Shown here one piece after another: positions 43,817-53,883 of a DNA stretch of 64,000 bases. How positions within the stretch are numbered: position 1 is the stretch's first letter; each line of letters begins with the position of its first letter. Source of the DNA: Acetobacteraceae bacterium (lineage in GTDB: Bacteria > Pseudomonadota > Alphaproteobacteria > Acetobacterales > Acetobacteraceae); the NCBI GenBank assembly GCA_027451405.1, contig DAIDJM010000054.1, positions 1 through 64,000 of the forward strand. The letters run 5' to 3'. A program made the translations under genes and the position numbers. The notes under the pieces are model-generated. The model did not search any database, was not told where the DNA came from, and saw only the letters and a list, made by a program, of their open reading frames with translations.

Positions 43817-45115
43817 TCAGGATTGCGCGAGCGCCTCCCGGCTCGCCCGAACCCGCGTCACCCGCCGATCCTCCACCCCCAGAACCTCGAACAACCACCC
43901 GCCGAACACGATTCGGTCCCCCGCCACCGGCACCCGCCGCAACAGCGCCAGCAAAAGCCCGCCCAGCGTATGGTAACTTCCCTCGGCCGGCAGATCAGGC
44001 AGCATCAGCCGCGCTTTCAGCTCATCCACCGGCGTGCCGCCCTCGAGCAGCAGCGGGCCCGTCTCGATGGCCGTCTCATCCCCGCCCGAGGCCCGCGCCG
44101 GCTCCGCCTCGCCCACGATCGCCTCGAGCACATCCGCCGCGGTAACTACGCCCTCGAAACTACCATATTCGTCGATCACCAGCGCCAGCCCCAGCGGATC
44201 GGCCTTGAGCCGCTCCAGCGCATCGAGCGCGCTCACCGTGTCGGGCACCACCATCGGCTGCCGCAGCGCGGCACCCACCGAGAGGTCGTTGCCGTCGAGA
44301 ATCCGATCGAGCAAATCCTTCGCCTGCACCACGCCCACCACATTATCGACCGACCCGTCCCCCACGACGAACCGGCTATGTGGCGCCGCCTTCAGCGCCA
44401 TGACGATGTCGCGCCGCGGATCGGTCCGGTCGATCCAGGCGAGCTCGGTCCGCGGCGTCATGATCGCGCGCACCGGCTTGTCCGCCAGCCGCAGCACGCG
44501 CTCGATCATGTCGCGCTCCTCGTTCTCCAGCACGCCCGCCGCCGTCCCCTCCGCCAGCAGCGCCCGCAGCTCCTCCTCGGTCACCGCCTCCCGCGCCCGC
44601 CGATGATGCCCCACCAGGCGCAAGACGAGATCCGACGACCGTCCCAGCACCCAGACCGCCGGCGCCATCACCCGCGCGAGCGCCCGGATCGGGGTCGCCA
44701 CCACCACCGACACCGCCTCCGGCGCCCGCAGCGCCAATTGTTTCGGCACCAACTCGCCCAGCACCAGCGTGAGATACGTGATGCCCACGACGACGATCAC
44801 GAGCGCGACACCCGAGGCGGCCCGCCCCACCTCGGGAAACGCCGCGACCCACGGCGTCAGCCGCGCCGCGATGCGCGCCCCGCCCACCGTGCCCACCAGG
44901 ATGCTCACCAGCGTGACGCCCACCTGCACGGTCGGCAGGTAGAGTTGCGGATTGTCGGCCAGAATGCGCGCCGTCCGCGCGCCCGGCGTGCGCTTGCGCT
45001 CGAGCACCGCAAGCCGCGCCCGGCGCGCCGAGATGAGCGCCAGTTCGGTCATGGCGAACAGGCCGTTCACCAGGATGAGCAGAAGGATGAGAGCCAGATC
45101 GATCAGGGCGGACAT
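43817..45115 (-). CDS. CNNM/CorC (HlyC) family transporter-associated protein
   Basis: From ATG 45115 the product is 432 residues. The N-terminal DUF21/CNNM membrane domain spans about residues 1-175, with VNGLFAMTELALISARRARLAVLE and the LTLVLGELVPKQLALRAPE signature. Two CBS domains follow (from MTPRTELAWIDRTD and PDTVSALDALERLK, to about 335), and then a CorC_HlyC domain with LPAEGSYHTLGGLLLALL. The family is tied to magnesium/cobalt handling or to membrane stress. A longer upstream frame runs through the hairpin repeat at 45264 and is not used. Confidence 0.9.
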   Translation of the reverse strand: MSALIDLALILLLILVNGLFAMTELALISARRARLAVLERKRTPGARTARILADNPQLYLPTVQVGVTLVSILVGTVGGARIAARLTPWVAAFPEVGRAASGVALVIVVVGITYLTLVLGELVPKQLALRAPEAVSVVVATPIRALARVMAPAVWVLGRSSDLVLRLVGHHRRAREAVTEEELRALLAEGTAAGVLENEERDMIERVLRLADKPVRAIMTPRTELAWIDRTDPRRDIVMALKAAPHSRFVVGDGSVDNVVGVVQAKDLLDRILDGNDLSVGAALRQPMVVPDTVSALDALERLKADPLGLALVIDEYGSFEGVVTAADVLEAIVGEAEPARASGGDETAIETGPLLLEGGTPVDELKARLMLPDLPAEGSYHTLGGLLLALLRRVPVAGDRIVFGGWLFEVLGVEDRRVTRVRASREALAQS

Positions 45116-45263
45116 GGTCCGCGTATAGCATCCGGCGGCCCGGGATTTTGCCCCCTCCCAGCCGAAACCCCGCGCCGAGAGGCGGCAGGATCGGCCCGCT
45201 TTTTCCGCCCGGCAGGAGGTGAGACGAGACCGAGCCCGTGAGCGGAGCGCGACTGTAAAAAAG

Positions 45264-45307
45264 CAAGTCTTCTTTTTCTGAAGAAAAAGAAGCAAAAAGA
45301 CTTTGTC
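45264..45307. repeat. A/T-rich hairpin repeat, copy B5
   Basis: AGTCTTCTTTTTCTGAAGAAAAAGAAGCAAAAAGACTTT; over 36 bases it is identical by eye to the copy at 49366. It lies between convergent-free ends: upstream of the CorC-type gene and downstream of maiA, both minus-strand. Confidence 0.85.
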
Positions 45308-45374
45308 GGTTTGGCCGGGGTGGTTCAGCCGGCCTTCAGATGCGAAACATGCTTTAAGAAAAAAGGCCTATCCC

Positions 45375-46007
45375 TCATTCCTGCGGCCTGGCCACCGCGA
45401 ATTCCGGCAGCGCCGCGCATCTTTCGTCGATCGCAACCAAGGTCGGGCACACCCCGATATCGCAATGATACCGCCGCGCATTGCCGAGCTGCGGCACCAG
45501 GAACGCATCCGCCAGCGTCACCGTGTCGCCGCACAAAAACGCGCCCGCGAGCCCGCGCTGCACCACCCGCGCCTCGAGAGCCGCGAGCCCGGTCTCCACC
45601 CAATGCCGGTACCAGGCATCCCGCGCCGCCTCACTCTGCCCGAGCGTCCCGGTCAGGTGCCGCAGAACCCGGAGATTGTTCAGCGGATGGATGTCGCAGG
45701 CGATCGCCGCCATGATCTCGCGCACATAGGCCCGGATCGCCGGCGCGCGCGGCAGGAGCGGCGGCTCCGGCACCGTCTCCTCGAGATATTCCGCGATCGC
45801 GGTCGATTGCGCGATCGCGGTCCCGTCCTCGAGTTCCAGCACCGGCACCAGCCGCGCCGGATGACGCGCCACGAACGCCGCCCCGTGCTGCTCGCCACCG
45901 TCGCGCAACAAATGCACCGGCACGTGCTCGGCCGAAACACCTTTCAGCGCCAGCACGATCCGCACCCGCCACGACGCCGACGAGCGGAAATATTCGTAGA
46001 GCCGCAT
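45375..46007 (-). CDS. maiA: Maleylacetoacetate isomerase (zeta-class GST)
   Basis: From ATG 46007 the product is 210 residues. The zeta-class glutathione transferase signature SSASWRVRIVLALKG at residues 8-22 carries the catalytic Ser-Ser and Cys-less variant of the SSCSWRVRIAL motif. Later segments are PVLELEDGTAIAQSTAIAEYLEE for the glutathione site, DIHPLNNLRVLRHL, and WYRHWVETGLAALE. It isomerises maleylacetoacetate to fumarylacetoacetate (EC 5.2.1.2), the step between hmgA and fahA, but the gene lies about 20 kb from them. A Cys to Ala change in the SS(C)SW motif is worth noting. Confidence 0.88.
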   Translation of the reverse strand: MRLYEYFRSSASWRVRIVLALKGVSAEHVPVHLLRDGGEQHGAAFVARHPARLVPVLELEDGTAIAQSTAIAEYLEETVPEPPLLPRAPAIRAYVREIMAAIACDIHPLNNLRVLRHLTGTLGQSEAARDAWYRHWVETGLAALEARVVQRGLAGAFLCGDTVTLADAFLVPQLGNARRYHCDIGVCPTLVAIDERCAALPEFAVARPQE

Positions 46008-46036
46008 GCGCGCCGTCCCGCGCGCCAAGCCGCCGC

Positions 46037-46360
46037 TCAGCTCAGATGCGCCGCCAGATGCTTGTTCATCTCGAACATCGTCACGCGATCCTTGCCGAAG
46101 ATCACGCGCAACTTATCGTCCGCGATGATTTCCCGCTTGTTCTCGGGATTCTGCAGATTGTGCTGCTTGATATATTCCCAGACCTTGCTGACCACCTCGC
46201 CGCGCGAGAGCTGACCCGCCCCCACGATGCCCGCCAGCTCCTTGCTCGGCGTCATCGGCTGCTGCAGCGCATTGGGTTTCCCGCCGGCCTTCGGTGCCGC
46301 CGCCTTCTTGGCCGGCGCCTTCTTTGCCGCTCCGGCGCTTTCTGCTTTCTTGGTCGCCAT
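46037..46360 (-). CDS. SWIB/MDM2 domain-containing protein
   Basis: A 107-residue protein. Residues 1-30 are Lys/Ala-rich (AAKKAPAKKAAAPKAGG), like histone H1 or HU tails. From about 35 a SWIB domain follows: MTPSKELAGIVGAGQLSRGEVVSKVWEYIKQHNLQNPENKREIIADDKLRVIFGKDRVTMFEMNKHLAAHL. SWIB is the chromatin-remodelling domain of eukaryotes, also found in chlamydiae and many alphaproteobacteria, where it is presumed to bind DNA or proteins of the nucleoid. GAGGA precedes ATG 46360. It lies 29 bases upstream of maiA on the same strand. Confidence 0.93.
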   Translation of the reverse strand: MATKKAESAGAAKKAPAKKAAAPKAGGKPNALQQPMTPSKELAGIVGAGQLSRGEVVSKVWEYIKQHNLQNPENKREIIADDKLRVIFGKDRVTMFEMNKHLAAHLS

Positions 46361-46434
46361 GAGTGTTCCTCGCCCGGTGATGCCGACTCCGCCTACGCGG
46401 GTCGGAGAGGCATCGTTAGACGGAACGCGCCCCC

Positions 46435-49362
46435 TTGGGAACCGAACCTTTGCCATCTCGTGACACGGGCGCGCGCCGTCGTCGCCTCGCCACAGCCCTG
46501 GCCGCCCTGCTCGCCACCGCCGCCACCCCCACCCCGGCGCTCTACGCCCAGCTCCACTGGCGCTCGGCCGGCCCGTTCCGCGGCGGCCGCGTGCTCGCGG
46601 TCGCCGCCAGCCCCGCCAACCCGCGCCGCTTCTATTTCGGCGCCGTGAATGGCGGCGTCTGGCGCACCGACGATGCCGGCCGCACCTGGCAACCGATCGC
46701 CGACGCGCTCCCCGCCGGCTCGATCGGCGCGCTCGCCATCGCCCCCTCCGCCCCCGCCACGCTCTATGTCGGCACCGGCGAGGCCGACATGCGCTCCGAC
46801 ATCGCCCAAGGCGTCGGCATCTTCCGCACCACCGACGACGGCGCCCACTGGACCGCGCTCGGCCTCGCCGACACGCAGCAGATCGCCAAGATCCTGGTCG
46901 ACCCCAAAGACCCCGACACCGTCCTCGTCGCCGCCCTCGGCCACCCCTACGGCCCAAACGACCAGCGCGGCGTCTTCCGCACCGAGGATGGCGGCCAACA
47001 CTGGACCCGCACGCTCTTCCACGACGCCAACACCGGCGCCATCGACCTCGCCACCGCCCCCGGCGACCCGCAAACCGTCTATGCCGCGCTCTGGCAGACC
47101 CGCCGCACCCCCTGGAGCGTCTACCCGCCCTCGAGCGGTCCCGGCAGCGGCCTCTACAAATCCACCGACGGCGGCCGCACCTGGGTGCCCCTCACCGGCC
47201 ACGGCCTCCCCGCCGCCCCGGCCCGCATCGGTCTCGCCACCACCCCGGCCGCCCCCAACCGCGTCCTCGCCCTCATCAGCGTCCGCGACGGGCAGGGCGC
47301 CGGCCTCTACCGCAGCGACGATCGCGGCGGCACCTGGCGCCGCGTCAGCGCCGACCCCCGCCTCACCGAGCGCGCCTGGTATTTCTCCGGCCTCACCGCC
47401 GACCCGCGCGACCCAGACCGCATCACGGTCTGCAACACGATCCTGCTCCGCTCCACCGACGGCGGCGCCCATTTCGCGCCCATCCTCGGCGACCCCACCG
47501 GCGACGATTTCCACACGCTCGCGATCGATCCCACGAACCCCGACCGCCAGATCCTCGGCGTCGACCAGGGCGCGCTCGTGACCCTCAACGGCGGCGCCAG
47601 CTGGAGCAGCTGGTTCAACCAGCCGACCGGCCAGTTCTACCATGTCAGCACCGACAATGCGTTCCCCTACCGCATCTACGGTGCCCAGCAGGACAGCGGC
47701 GCCGCCGCCATCCCGAGCCGCAGCGGCAGCGCCTTCGACGGCATCTCGATGATGCAGTTCCACGAGGTCGCCGCCGGCGGCGAGTCCGACGAGATCGCGC
47801 CCGACCCCGACGACCCCGACCTCGTCTATGGCGGCCGCGTCGACCGGCTCGACCTCCGCTCCGGCCAGCTCCAGAGCCTCGACCCCACCCTCGCCCATCC
47901 CGGCGACTGGCGCGGCGCCTGGACGCTCCCCCTCGCCTGGGGCGCCGACCACGCGCTCTATTTCGCCAACCAGCGCATCTTCCGCACCCGCGACGCGGGC
48001 CAGACCTGGACACCCATCAGCCCCGACCTCACGCGCGAAAACCCGCCCGTGCCGCCGACGCTCGACGCGCCGGCGGCGCAGGACGTGGCCGGCCAGGGCA
48101 CCCGGCGGGGGGTGGTGTACGCGCTGGCACCCTCACCACGCCTGCCTGATATGATCTGGGCCGGAACCGACGACGGCAAGGTGTGGCTGACAAAAGATGC
48201 CGGCACCCACTGGCAGGATACGACACCCGCCGGCCTCACCCCCTGGTCCAAAATCGGCGTGATCGAAGCCTCTCATTCCGACCCCGAAACCACCTACCTC
48301 GCCGTCGACCGCCACCGGCTGGACGACCAGAACCCCTATCTCTACCGCACCACCGACGGCGGCGCGCACTGGACCCTGATCACCACCGGCCTCCCCACCG
48401 GCGACGGCCCCCGCAGCGTCAACGTCATCCGCGAGGACCCGGCCGAGCCCCGCCTGCTCTACGCCGGCACCGAACGCGGCTTCTATGTCTCCTTCGACCG
48501 CGGCGATCACTGGCAGAAGCTGCAATCCGGCCTCCCCGTCACCTCGGTCCGCGACATCACGATCCACGGCGACGACATCGTCATCGCCACCCACGGCCGC
48601 GGCTTCTACGTCCTCGACGACTCGCGCGCCCTCCGCGCGCTCGCCGCCGACCCCACCCTCGCCACCCGCCTCTTCCCCATCGCCCAAGCGATCCGCATCC
48701 ACCCCCCCGCCTTCGCCGGCACCCCGCTCCCCGCCGAGGAACCCGCCGCCCCCAACCCGCCCGCCGGCGCCATCCTCGATTACTTCCTCGCCGCCCCCGC
48801 CCAGCACGCGACCCTCGACATCACCCGCGACGGCGAAACGATCCGCCATTTCGCCAGCACCGACCCCGGCCCCGACCTCAACCCCGAAAAACTGAAATTC
48901 GCCCCCGCCTGGGTCCCGATCCCCTCGCACCTCGCCACCACCCAGGGCGCCCACCGCTTCGTCTGGAACCTGCAACTCCCCGACCCCGGCCTCACCCCCA
49001 TCGGCGACAACGACCCCGGCGCCATCTGGGCCCCGCCCGGCCACTACGAAGCCACCCTCACCATCGACGGCCAGCGCTACACAGAGCCCTTCGACATCCG
49101 CCCCGACCCGCGCCTCCACCTCGCCCCCGGCGCGCTCGACGCCGAATTCACCGCCGCCCGTGCCGTCGAAGCCGCCCGCCTCCGCTGCGCCGCTTCGCCC
49201 ACGCCGCTGCCCGCCATCGCGCGCCGCCTCGAACATCTCGCGGCAGCCCTCAACGGCGCCGACGCCGCCCCCAGCCCCGATCTGCGCGCCGGCATCCGCG
49301 AAACGCTCGCCGATCTGGACGCGGCGCTGGCAAAGTCGGAAACTAAGCCGAAGACGAAGTAA
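46435..49362 (+). CDS. Secreted beta-propeller protein with Asp-box (BNR/VPS10-like) repeats
   Basis: A 975-residue protein starting at TTG 46435 with a signal peptide ([20 protein letters not shown]). At least ten Asp-box motifs (S/T-x-D-x-G-x-x-W) are visible, such as [50 protein letters not shown] and TTDGGAHW. These make two seven-bladed propellers like VPS10/sortilin-type or glycosidase-like proteins often labelled 'WD40/YVTN/BNR-like'. A C-terminal Ig-like domain ([15 protein letters not shown] ... [12 protein letters not shown]) and a charged helical tail follow. Substrate and activity unknown; glycan binding or hydrolysis is possible. Confidence 0.85.
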   Translation: MGTEPLPSRDTGARRRRLATALAALLATAATPTPALYAQLHWRSAGPFRGGRVLAVAASPANPRRFYFGAVNGGVWRTDDAGRTWQPIADALPAGSIGALAIAPSAPATLYVGTGEADMRSDIAQGVGIFRTTDDGAHWTALGLADTQQIAKILVDPKDPDTVLVAALGHPYGPNDQRGVFRTEDGGQHWTRTLFHDANTGAIDLATAPGDPQTVYAALWQTRRTPWSVYPPSSGPGSGLYKSTDGGRTWVPLTGHGLPAAPARIGLATTPAAPNRVLALISVRDGQGAGLYRSDDRGGTWRRVSADPRLTERAWYFSGLTADPRDPDRITVCNTILLRSTDGGAHFAPILGDPTGDDFHTLAIDPTNPDRQILGVDQGALVTLNGGASWSSWFNQPTGQFYHVSTDNAFPYRIYGAQQDSGAAAIPSRSGSAFDGISMMQFHEVAAGGESDEIAPDPDDPDLVYGGRVDRLDLRSGQLQSLDPTLAHPGDWRGAWTLPLAWGADHALYFANQRIFRTRDAGQTWTPISPDLTRENPPVPPTLDAPAAQDVAGQGTRRGVVYALAPSPRLPDMIWAGTDDGKVWLTKDAGTHWQDTTPAGLTPWSKIGVIEASHSDPETTYLAVDRHRLDDQNPYLYRTTDGGAHWTLITTGLPTGDGPRSVNVIREDPAEPRLLYAGTERGFYVSFDRGDHWQKLQSGLPVTSVRDITIHGDDIVIATHGRGFYVLDDSRALRALAADPTLATRLFPIAQAIRIHPPAFAGTPLPAEEPAAPNPPAGAILDYFLAAPAQHATLDITRDGETIRHFASTDPGPDLNPEKLKFAPAWVPIPSHLATTQGAHRFVWNLQLPDPGLTPIGDNDPGAIWAPPGHYEATLTIDGQRYTEPFDIRPDPRLHLAPGALDAEFTAARAVEAARLRCAASPTPLPAIARRLEHLAAALNGADAAPSPDLRAGIRETLADLDAALAKSETKPKTK

Positions 49363-49365
49363 GGG

Positions 49366-49413
49366 AAGGATTCTTCTTTTTCTGAAGAAAAAGAAGCAAA
49401 AAGACTTTATCTG
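49366..49413. repeat. A/T-rich hairpin repeat, copy B6
   Basis: TTCTTCTTTTTCTGAAGAAAAAGAAGCAAAAAGACTTT directly follows the propeller gene and can act as its terminator. It is nearly identical to copy B5 and forms an inverted pair with copy B7. Confidence 0.85.
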
Positions 49414-49454
49414 TTTTGGTCCCGGGATGTATCCACCGCCCGGGTCTCAACAAG

Positions 49455-49500
49455 ACAAAAGTTTTTTTGGTTCTTTTTTTTCAAAAAAAGAACATCTTCC
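49455..49500. repeat. A/T-rich hairpin repeat, copy B7
   Basis: AAAAGTTTTTTTGGTTCTTTTTTTTCAAAAAAAGAAC, inverted relative to copy B6, separated by about 40 bases that include CCCGGGATG...CCGCCCGGG. It ends 17 bases before acs. Confidence 0.85.
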
Positions 49501-49516
49501 TTCCGGGAGAAAACCA

Positions 49517-51451
49517 ATGCAAGAAGAACCCATCATCCACGTAAAACCCGCCCTCGCCGCCGACGCCCACATCACCGCCGACAAATACCGCGTGATGCAC
49601 AACCACGCGGCGCAAAACCCCGACGCCTTCTGGGCCGAGCACGCGCAGCGCATCCCCTGGATCCGTCCCCCCAGCATCATCAAGAACACCAGCTTCGACG
49701 GCGACGTGCAGATCCGCTGGTTCGAGGACGGAACATTAAACGCCTCCGCCGTCTGCCTCGACGCCCACCTCCCCGCCCGCGCCAACCAGACCGCCATCCT
49801 CTGGGAAGGCGACAACCCGGGCCAAACCCGCCGCCTCACCTACCAGGACCTCCACGACCAGGTCTGCCGCCTCGCCAACGCCATGAAGCGCCTGGGCGTC
49901 CAGCGCGGCGACCGCGTCACGCTCTACCTCCCCATGGTCCCCGAAGCCGCGGTCGCCATGCTCGCCTGCGCCCGCATCGGCGCCATCCACTCCGTCGTCT
50001 TCGCCGGCTTCTCCCCCGACAGCCTCGCCAACCGCATCCAGGATTGCGCCTCCACGCTGCTGATCTGCGCCGACGAAGGCCGCCGCGCCGGCCGCACCGT
50101 CCCGCTCAAAACCAACGCCGATGCCGCCCTGCAACAATGCCCCACCGTGCAGGACGTCATCGTCCTGCGCGTCACCGGCGCCGACGTGCCCCTACAGGAC
50201 GGCCGCGACCACGATTGGGAAACCCTCGTCTCCCGCGAACACCCCACCTGCCCGCCCGAGCCGATGAACGCCGAAGACCCGCTCTTCATCCTCTACACCT
50301 CAGGCAGCACCGGCAAACCCAAGGGCGCGCTCCACACCACCGGCGGCTACATGGTCTGGGCGTCCTTCACCCACCATTACGTCTTCGATTACAAACCCGG
50401 CGAAATCTACTGGTGCACCGCCGATGTCGGCTGGGTCACCGGCCACACCTACATCGTCTACGGCCCGCTCGCGAACGGCGCCACCACGCTGATGTTCGAA
50501 GGCGTCCCCACCTGGCCCACCAGCAGCCGCTTCTGGGAAGTCATCGACAAACACCGGGTCAACATCTTCTACACCGCCCCCACCGCCATCCGCGCCCTCA
50601 TGCGCGAAGGCGAGGACCCCGTCCGCCGCACCAGCCGCCAATCCCTGCGCGTCCTCGGCAGCGTCGGCGAACCGATCAACCCCGAAGCCTGGCTCTGGTA
50701 TTACCGCGTGGTCGGCGACGAACGCTGCCCCATCGTCGACACCTGGTGGCAAACCGAAACCGGCGGCATCCTCATCAGCCCGCTGCCCGGCGCCGTCGCC
50801 CAAAAACCCGGCTCCGCCACCCTCCCGCTGCCCGGCATCAAACCCGTCCTGGTCGACAACGAAGGCCGCGAACTCGAAGGTGCGACCGAAGGCAATCTCT
50901 GCCTCACCGACAGTTGGCCCGGCCAAATGCGCACCGTCTTCAACGACCACGACCGCTTCAAGCAAACGTATTTTTCCACCTACCCCGGCAAATACTTCAC
51001 CGGCGACGGCGCCCGCCGCGACGCCGACGGCTACTACTGGATCACCGGCCGCGTGGACGACGTCATCAACGTCAGCGGCCACCGCATGGGCACCGCCGAA
51101 GTCGAAAGCGCCCTAGTCGCCAACCCCAAAGTCGCCGAAGCCGCCGTCGTCGGCTACCCCCACGACATCAAAGGCCAAGGCATCTACGCCTACGTAACGC
51201 TAAAGGACGGCATAGAACCCACCGAAGCCCTCCGCAAAGACCTCGTCGCCTGGGTCCGCCGAGAAATCGGCCCCATCGCCACCCCGGACATCATCCAATG
51301 GGCCCCCGGCCTGCCAAAAACGCGAAGCGGCAAAATCATGAGAAGGATTTTGCGCAAGATCGCCGCGAACGAAGTGGATTCGCTCGGCGACACATCCACC
51401 CTGGCTGATCCCGGCGTCGTCACTCAACTCGTCGAAAACCGCGCCGTTTGA
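49517..51451 (+). CDS. acs: Acetate--CoA ligase (acetyl-CoA synthetase)
   Basis: From ATG 49517 (GGGAG upstream) the product is 644 residues, typical for AMP-forming acetyl-CoA synthetase (EC 6.2.1.1). AMP-binding signature [14 protein letters not shown] at about residue 257-270, then [15 protein letters not shown], the acetate-pocket [25 protein letters not shown] (adenine binding), [20 protein letters not shown] with the hinge, [16 protein letters not shown] and the acetylated lysine [17 protein letters not shown]. It activates acetate, important in bacteria that excrete and reuse acetate. The frame upstream of 49517 is not used. Confidence 0.96.
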   Translation: MQEEPIIHVKPALAADAHITADKYRVMHNHAAQNPDAFWAEHAQRIPWIRPPSIIKNTSFDGDVQIRWFEDGTLNASAVCLDAHLPARANQTAILWEGDNPGQTRRLTYQDLHDQVCRLANAMKRLGVQRGDRVTLYLPMVPEAAVAMLACARIGAIHSVVFAGFSPDSLANRIQDCASTLLICADEGRRAGRTVPLKTNADAALQQCPTVQDVIVLRVTGADVPLQDGRDHDWETLVSREHPTCPPEPMNAEDPLFILYTSGSTGKPKGALHTTGGYMVWASFTHHYVFDYKPGEIYWCTADVGWVTGHTYIVYGPLANGATTLMFEGVPTWPTSSRFWEVIDKHRVNIFYTAPTAIRALMREGEDPVRRTSRQSLRVLGSVGEPINPEAWLWYYRVVGDERCPIVDTWWQTETGGILISPLPGAVAQKPGSATLPLPGIKPVLVDNEGRELEGATEGNLCLTDSWPGQMRTVFNDHDRFKQTYFSTYPGKYFTGDGARRDADGYYWITGRVDDVINVSGHRMGTAEVESALVANPKVAEAAVVGYPHDIKGQGIYAYVTLKDGIEPTEALRKDLVAWVRREIGPIATPDIIQWAPGLPKTRSGKIMRRILRKIAANEVDSLGDTSTLADPGVVTQLVENRAV

Positions 51452-51456
51452 ACCGC

Positions 51457-51516
51457 GCCTCCGGCGGGCAGGGGCTTTGCCCCTGCACCCCACTGGGGCC
51501 GAAAGGCCCCAGACCC
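51457..51516. repeat. GC-rich repeat A, copy A10
   Basis: GCCTCCGGCGGGCAGGGGC...GGCCCCAGACCCC, identical by eye to copy A4 at 25949-26008. It separates the convergent acs and DUF4435 genes and marks the edge of the low-GC defence module. Confidence 0.9.
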
Positions 51517-51524
51517 CAATCAAT

Positions 51525-52493
51525 TTAAGGGCTGCCTCTTCGATCCGCCGCCCACGAACAACTCGAGCGAGTGCGAAACTTGGCTAAATGAGCCCCCGGA
51601 TCATGGCATAAAATGCCTAATAGGCTCTCGGTTAGCTTGCAGTCATTCAGCTTCACCCAGTGAGTAATTCGTCTCCCAAATAAATTTAATACATGCGCGA
51701 TCGATTTGACAACCATACCGCCAGGGCAGAGCAGAAATCCATCTATCCTAGGGTCACGAAACAAATTCTTTACTCTCCCACGCGCCTTTAGATCGGCAAA
51801 ACCACTCAATTTGTTCTTAGCGAGCGTTGCGCGCTTGAAGTCTCTGAAGCCCTCCGCAATAGGAATTCGACAGCTTGGGTCGAGGCCTTTTACTCTCTCG
51901 ATAAAGGGCGGAATACTATGAGTGGGCAGAAAGGCTAACTCTCTAGCCCGAAATTCGGTGTCTATCATTCTAAGATAGCCGAGCGACCTCGATAGCTTCT
52001 GCAAACAGCTTTGCCCAAGCTTCTGATCATGTTTCGACAAACGTGGTGCAAGAAACTTCAAAATCTGTTCGGCGCCGATCACCATCAGCAGATCGTTCTC
52101 GACTTCATAGCCCTCTGTGACGTAAAGCCGCCCTCGGACCTCTGGCTCAAATTCATCAGAGGCGAAGTCATCGTAGTCACGATCGACGCAGCCAAATGTC
52201 CGGGCACTCTGGCCGGTTTCCCTTTCTCCTTGCATTGCCAATCTTAGATTTGCGAGAACCTGAGTTTTGCTACCACACGGAAAAATCGTAAAATTGTCAA
52301 AACCTAGTCGCTTCTCAAGCACCACCGACCACCAAGCCTGGTCAAGTGTGCTGCAAGGATCTGAGTACCCCAGTGACGAATCCTCACCCTCGCAAAAAAC
52401 CACTTTGTCCGTATTAAGGAACAAATGGTAGTTAGCCAAGCCAGCGGGAGTGCGTGTGAATGCTTGGTTGGACTTCGGTGGAAAATCTGCCAT
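51525..52493 (-). CDS. DUF4435 TOPRIM-like protein, PARIS AriB-like effector
   Basis: A 322-residue protein with the TOPRIM-related layout of DUF4435: a conserved Glu in VVFCEGEDSS (Glu35/Glu37), the acidic strand end GCVDRDYDDF (Asp104, Asp106, Asp108) and YEVENDLL (Glu130, Glu132). In the PARIS system the AriB protein has this domain and acts as the toxic nuclease released when the ATPase partner senses an anti-restriction protein; reported targets are tRNAs. Its start is one base after the stop of the ATPase gene, so the two are coupled. Base composition is lower-GC than the flanks. The match is by architecture; relation to known AriB clades is untested. Confidence 0.75.
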   Translation of the reverse strand: MADFPPKSNQAFTRTPAGLANYHLFLNTDKVVFCEGEDSSLGYSDPCSTLDQAWWSVVLEKRLGFDNFTIFPCGSKTQVLANLRLAMQGERETGQSARTFGCVDRDYDDFASDEFEPEVRGRLYVTEGYEVENDLLMVIGAEQILKFLAPRLSKHDQKLGQSCLQKLSRSLGYLRMIDTEFRARELAFLPTHSIPPFIERVKGLDPSCRIPIAEGFRDFKRATLAKNKLSGFADLKARGRVKNLFRDPRIDGFLLCPGGMVVKSIAHVLNLFGRRITHWVKLNDCKLTESLLGILCHDPGAHLAKFRTRSSCSWAADRRGSP

Positions 52494-52494
52494 G

Positions 52495-53883
52495 CTAGAC
52501 TACGACGATGTTTTCCATCTGCAGCAATGCGTGCTCCGAAGTGGAGACCACGTCAGGCGAGTGAGTCGCGAGTATTAGTTGCACGTTCGGATTTAGCCTA
52601 CGCAAATCGTGCACGAGACGTCTTTGCCATGTAATATGAAGCGATAATTCAGGCTCATCAATAATGAGGATGGTTTCAGCATCGCGCTCTAAAAGAGCTT
52701 CAGAAAGAAGGATCAAAAATTGCTTTTCGCCTGAGGAAAGGTCGAGAAGTCCGACGCTTTGCTCTCCACTTATACCATCGCGCTTAAAACCGATTTCGTT
52801 GTTACTGCGAAGCTCAGGCTTCTTCGCGAAGGCAGTTCGCTGCGCGATGGTCAGATCCGACATAGCGAAGGCACTCTCAAGCGCTTCGATGAACGCATCG
52901 CGCTTGGCAAAAATTCCGCGAATTTCCCCCTGAGTGTCACTCCAATAAGACAAAACCTGCTCAAGTCTTGCCAGGGATTGACGACGAACCTCTATAGGCC
53001 GCCCTTTGCGTGTCCGAAGCCATTCCACAAGGTGCTGAGAATTCGTGCGAAATTTTGTTTCAAGCGTCTCATCCAAGTGAAGCTCGGGGATCAGTTCGTT
53101 GATTTCACTCTCAATCGCGTCAACTCGGGTTCTAGAAATCGCTCCCCTCTGCGGAACCTCAACGTCGAAAAGCGCCAAAAGCGAGTTGTTTCTAAATAAC
53201 TCCAGCTGAGCCGATTTTTCTTTTTCTAATTCAGCGAAATACCGGACGAGCTGGTTTTGAACCTCCTGAACCTTCCTATTGATTGACGTCGATGGTGCAG
53301 CAGCTTGCTTTAGATCGTCAGATGCCTGGCTTTTCAACGTCCGTTCAATTGGCAGCCATCTAACGCGGAGACCTTCAGAGAGCACTTTTTGGATTGTTCT
53401 CCCGTCCGCAACGATTTTCTTTACGTCTAATTTGCCGCGATCGCCACCTACGTAGAGACGCCTGTTTGAAGTGCGACTTAGGCTCGCCCACATGTTGATT
53501 TGTGAGATCAATTCATCCGCCCCCGTATCACGGCCGGAAGGCTCTAATACAGCACTTTCAGAGTGCAGCGTATCAGGAGTGGCCCCAGAAAGGCTTACGC
53601 TGAAACCACGACTTTGCTCCGAGCCGGCGGACTGGTTGCTTTGTCTCGCATAGGTTAGAACCCATTGGGCTCCATCAGGCTTTCGAAGCGTGAGCTCAAT
53701 CAGATCGAAAGGTGCGTGTAGAAGATACTTTACTTCTGCGGTCAACGCCGCGACGAGAAGCCTTACAAAGGTCGTTTTTCCTGTTCCATTCCTACCAATG
53801 ACGTAACTGATACCATTGTGAAACTCGGCCGAGACCTCGAAAACCTCGCGAAACCGTCTAATATTCGCATGTTGCAGAATCAT
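52495..53883 (-). CDS. ABC-type AAA ATPase, PARIS AriA-like
   Basis: A 462-residue SMC/RecF-like ATPase (AAA_15/AAA_21 type): Walker A GRNGTGKTT at residues 30-38, a helical and coiled middle (about 180-330), the ABC signature LSSGEKQ at 382-388, Walker B ILIIDEPELSLH with Asp409-Glu410, and the switch His in ATHSPDV (His441). The same order is seen in AriA, OLD nucleases and Abi ATPases. It lacks a fused TOPRIM domain, which the next gene supplies. Two-gene ATPase plus DUF4435 is the known PARIS arrangement. Lower GC and isolated position between core genes suggest horizontal transfer. Confidence 0.78.
   Translation of the reverse strand: MILQHANIRRFREVFEVSAEFHNGISYVIGRNGTGKTTFVRLLVAALTAEVKYLLHAPFDLIELTLRKPDGAQWVLTYARQSNQSAGSEQSRGFSVSLSGATPDTLHSESAVLEPSGRDTGADELISQINMWASLSRTSNRRLYVGGDRGKLDVKKIVADGRTIQKVLSEGLRVRWLPIERTLKSQASDDLKQAAAPSTSINRKVQEVQNQLVRYFAELEKEKSAQLELFRNNSLLALFDVEVPQRGAISRTRVDAIESEINELIPELHLDETLETKFRTNSQHLVEWLRTRKGRPIEVRRQSLARLEQVLSYWSDTQGEIRGIFAKRDAFIEALESAFAMSDLTIAQRTAFAKKPELRSNNEIGFKRDGISGEQSVGLLDLSSGEKQFLILLSEALLERDAETILIIDEPELSLHITWQRRLVHDLRRLNPNVQLILATHSPDVVSTSEHALLQMENIVVV

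Noticed and set aside
46393-47952. A 519-codon minus-strand open frame rich in Gly/Ala/Glu
   Set aside because: Antisense to the Asp-box propeller gene, whose repeats are unambiguous.
49160-49516. N-terminal extension of acs
   Set aside because: Reads through the end of the propeller gene in another frame and both hairpin repeats; ATG 49517 has a good ribosome site and normal family length.
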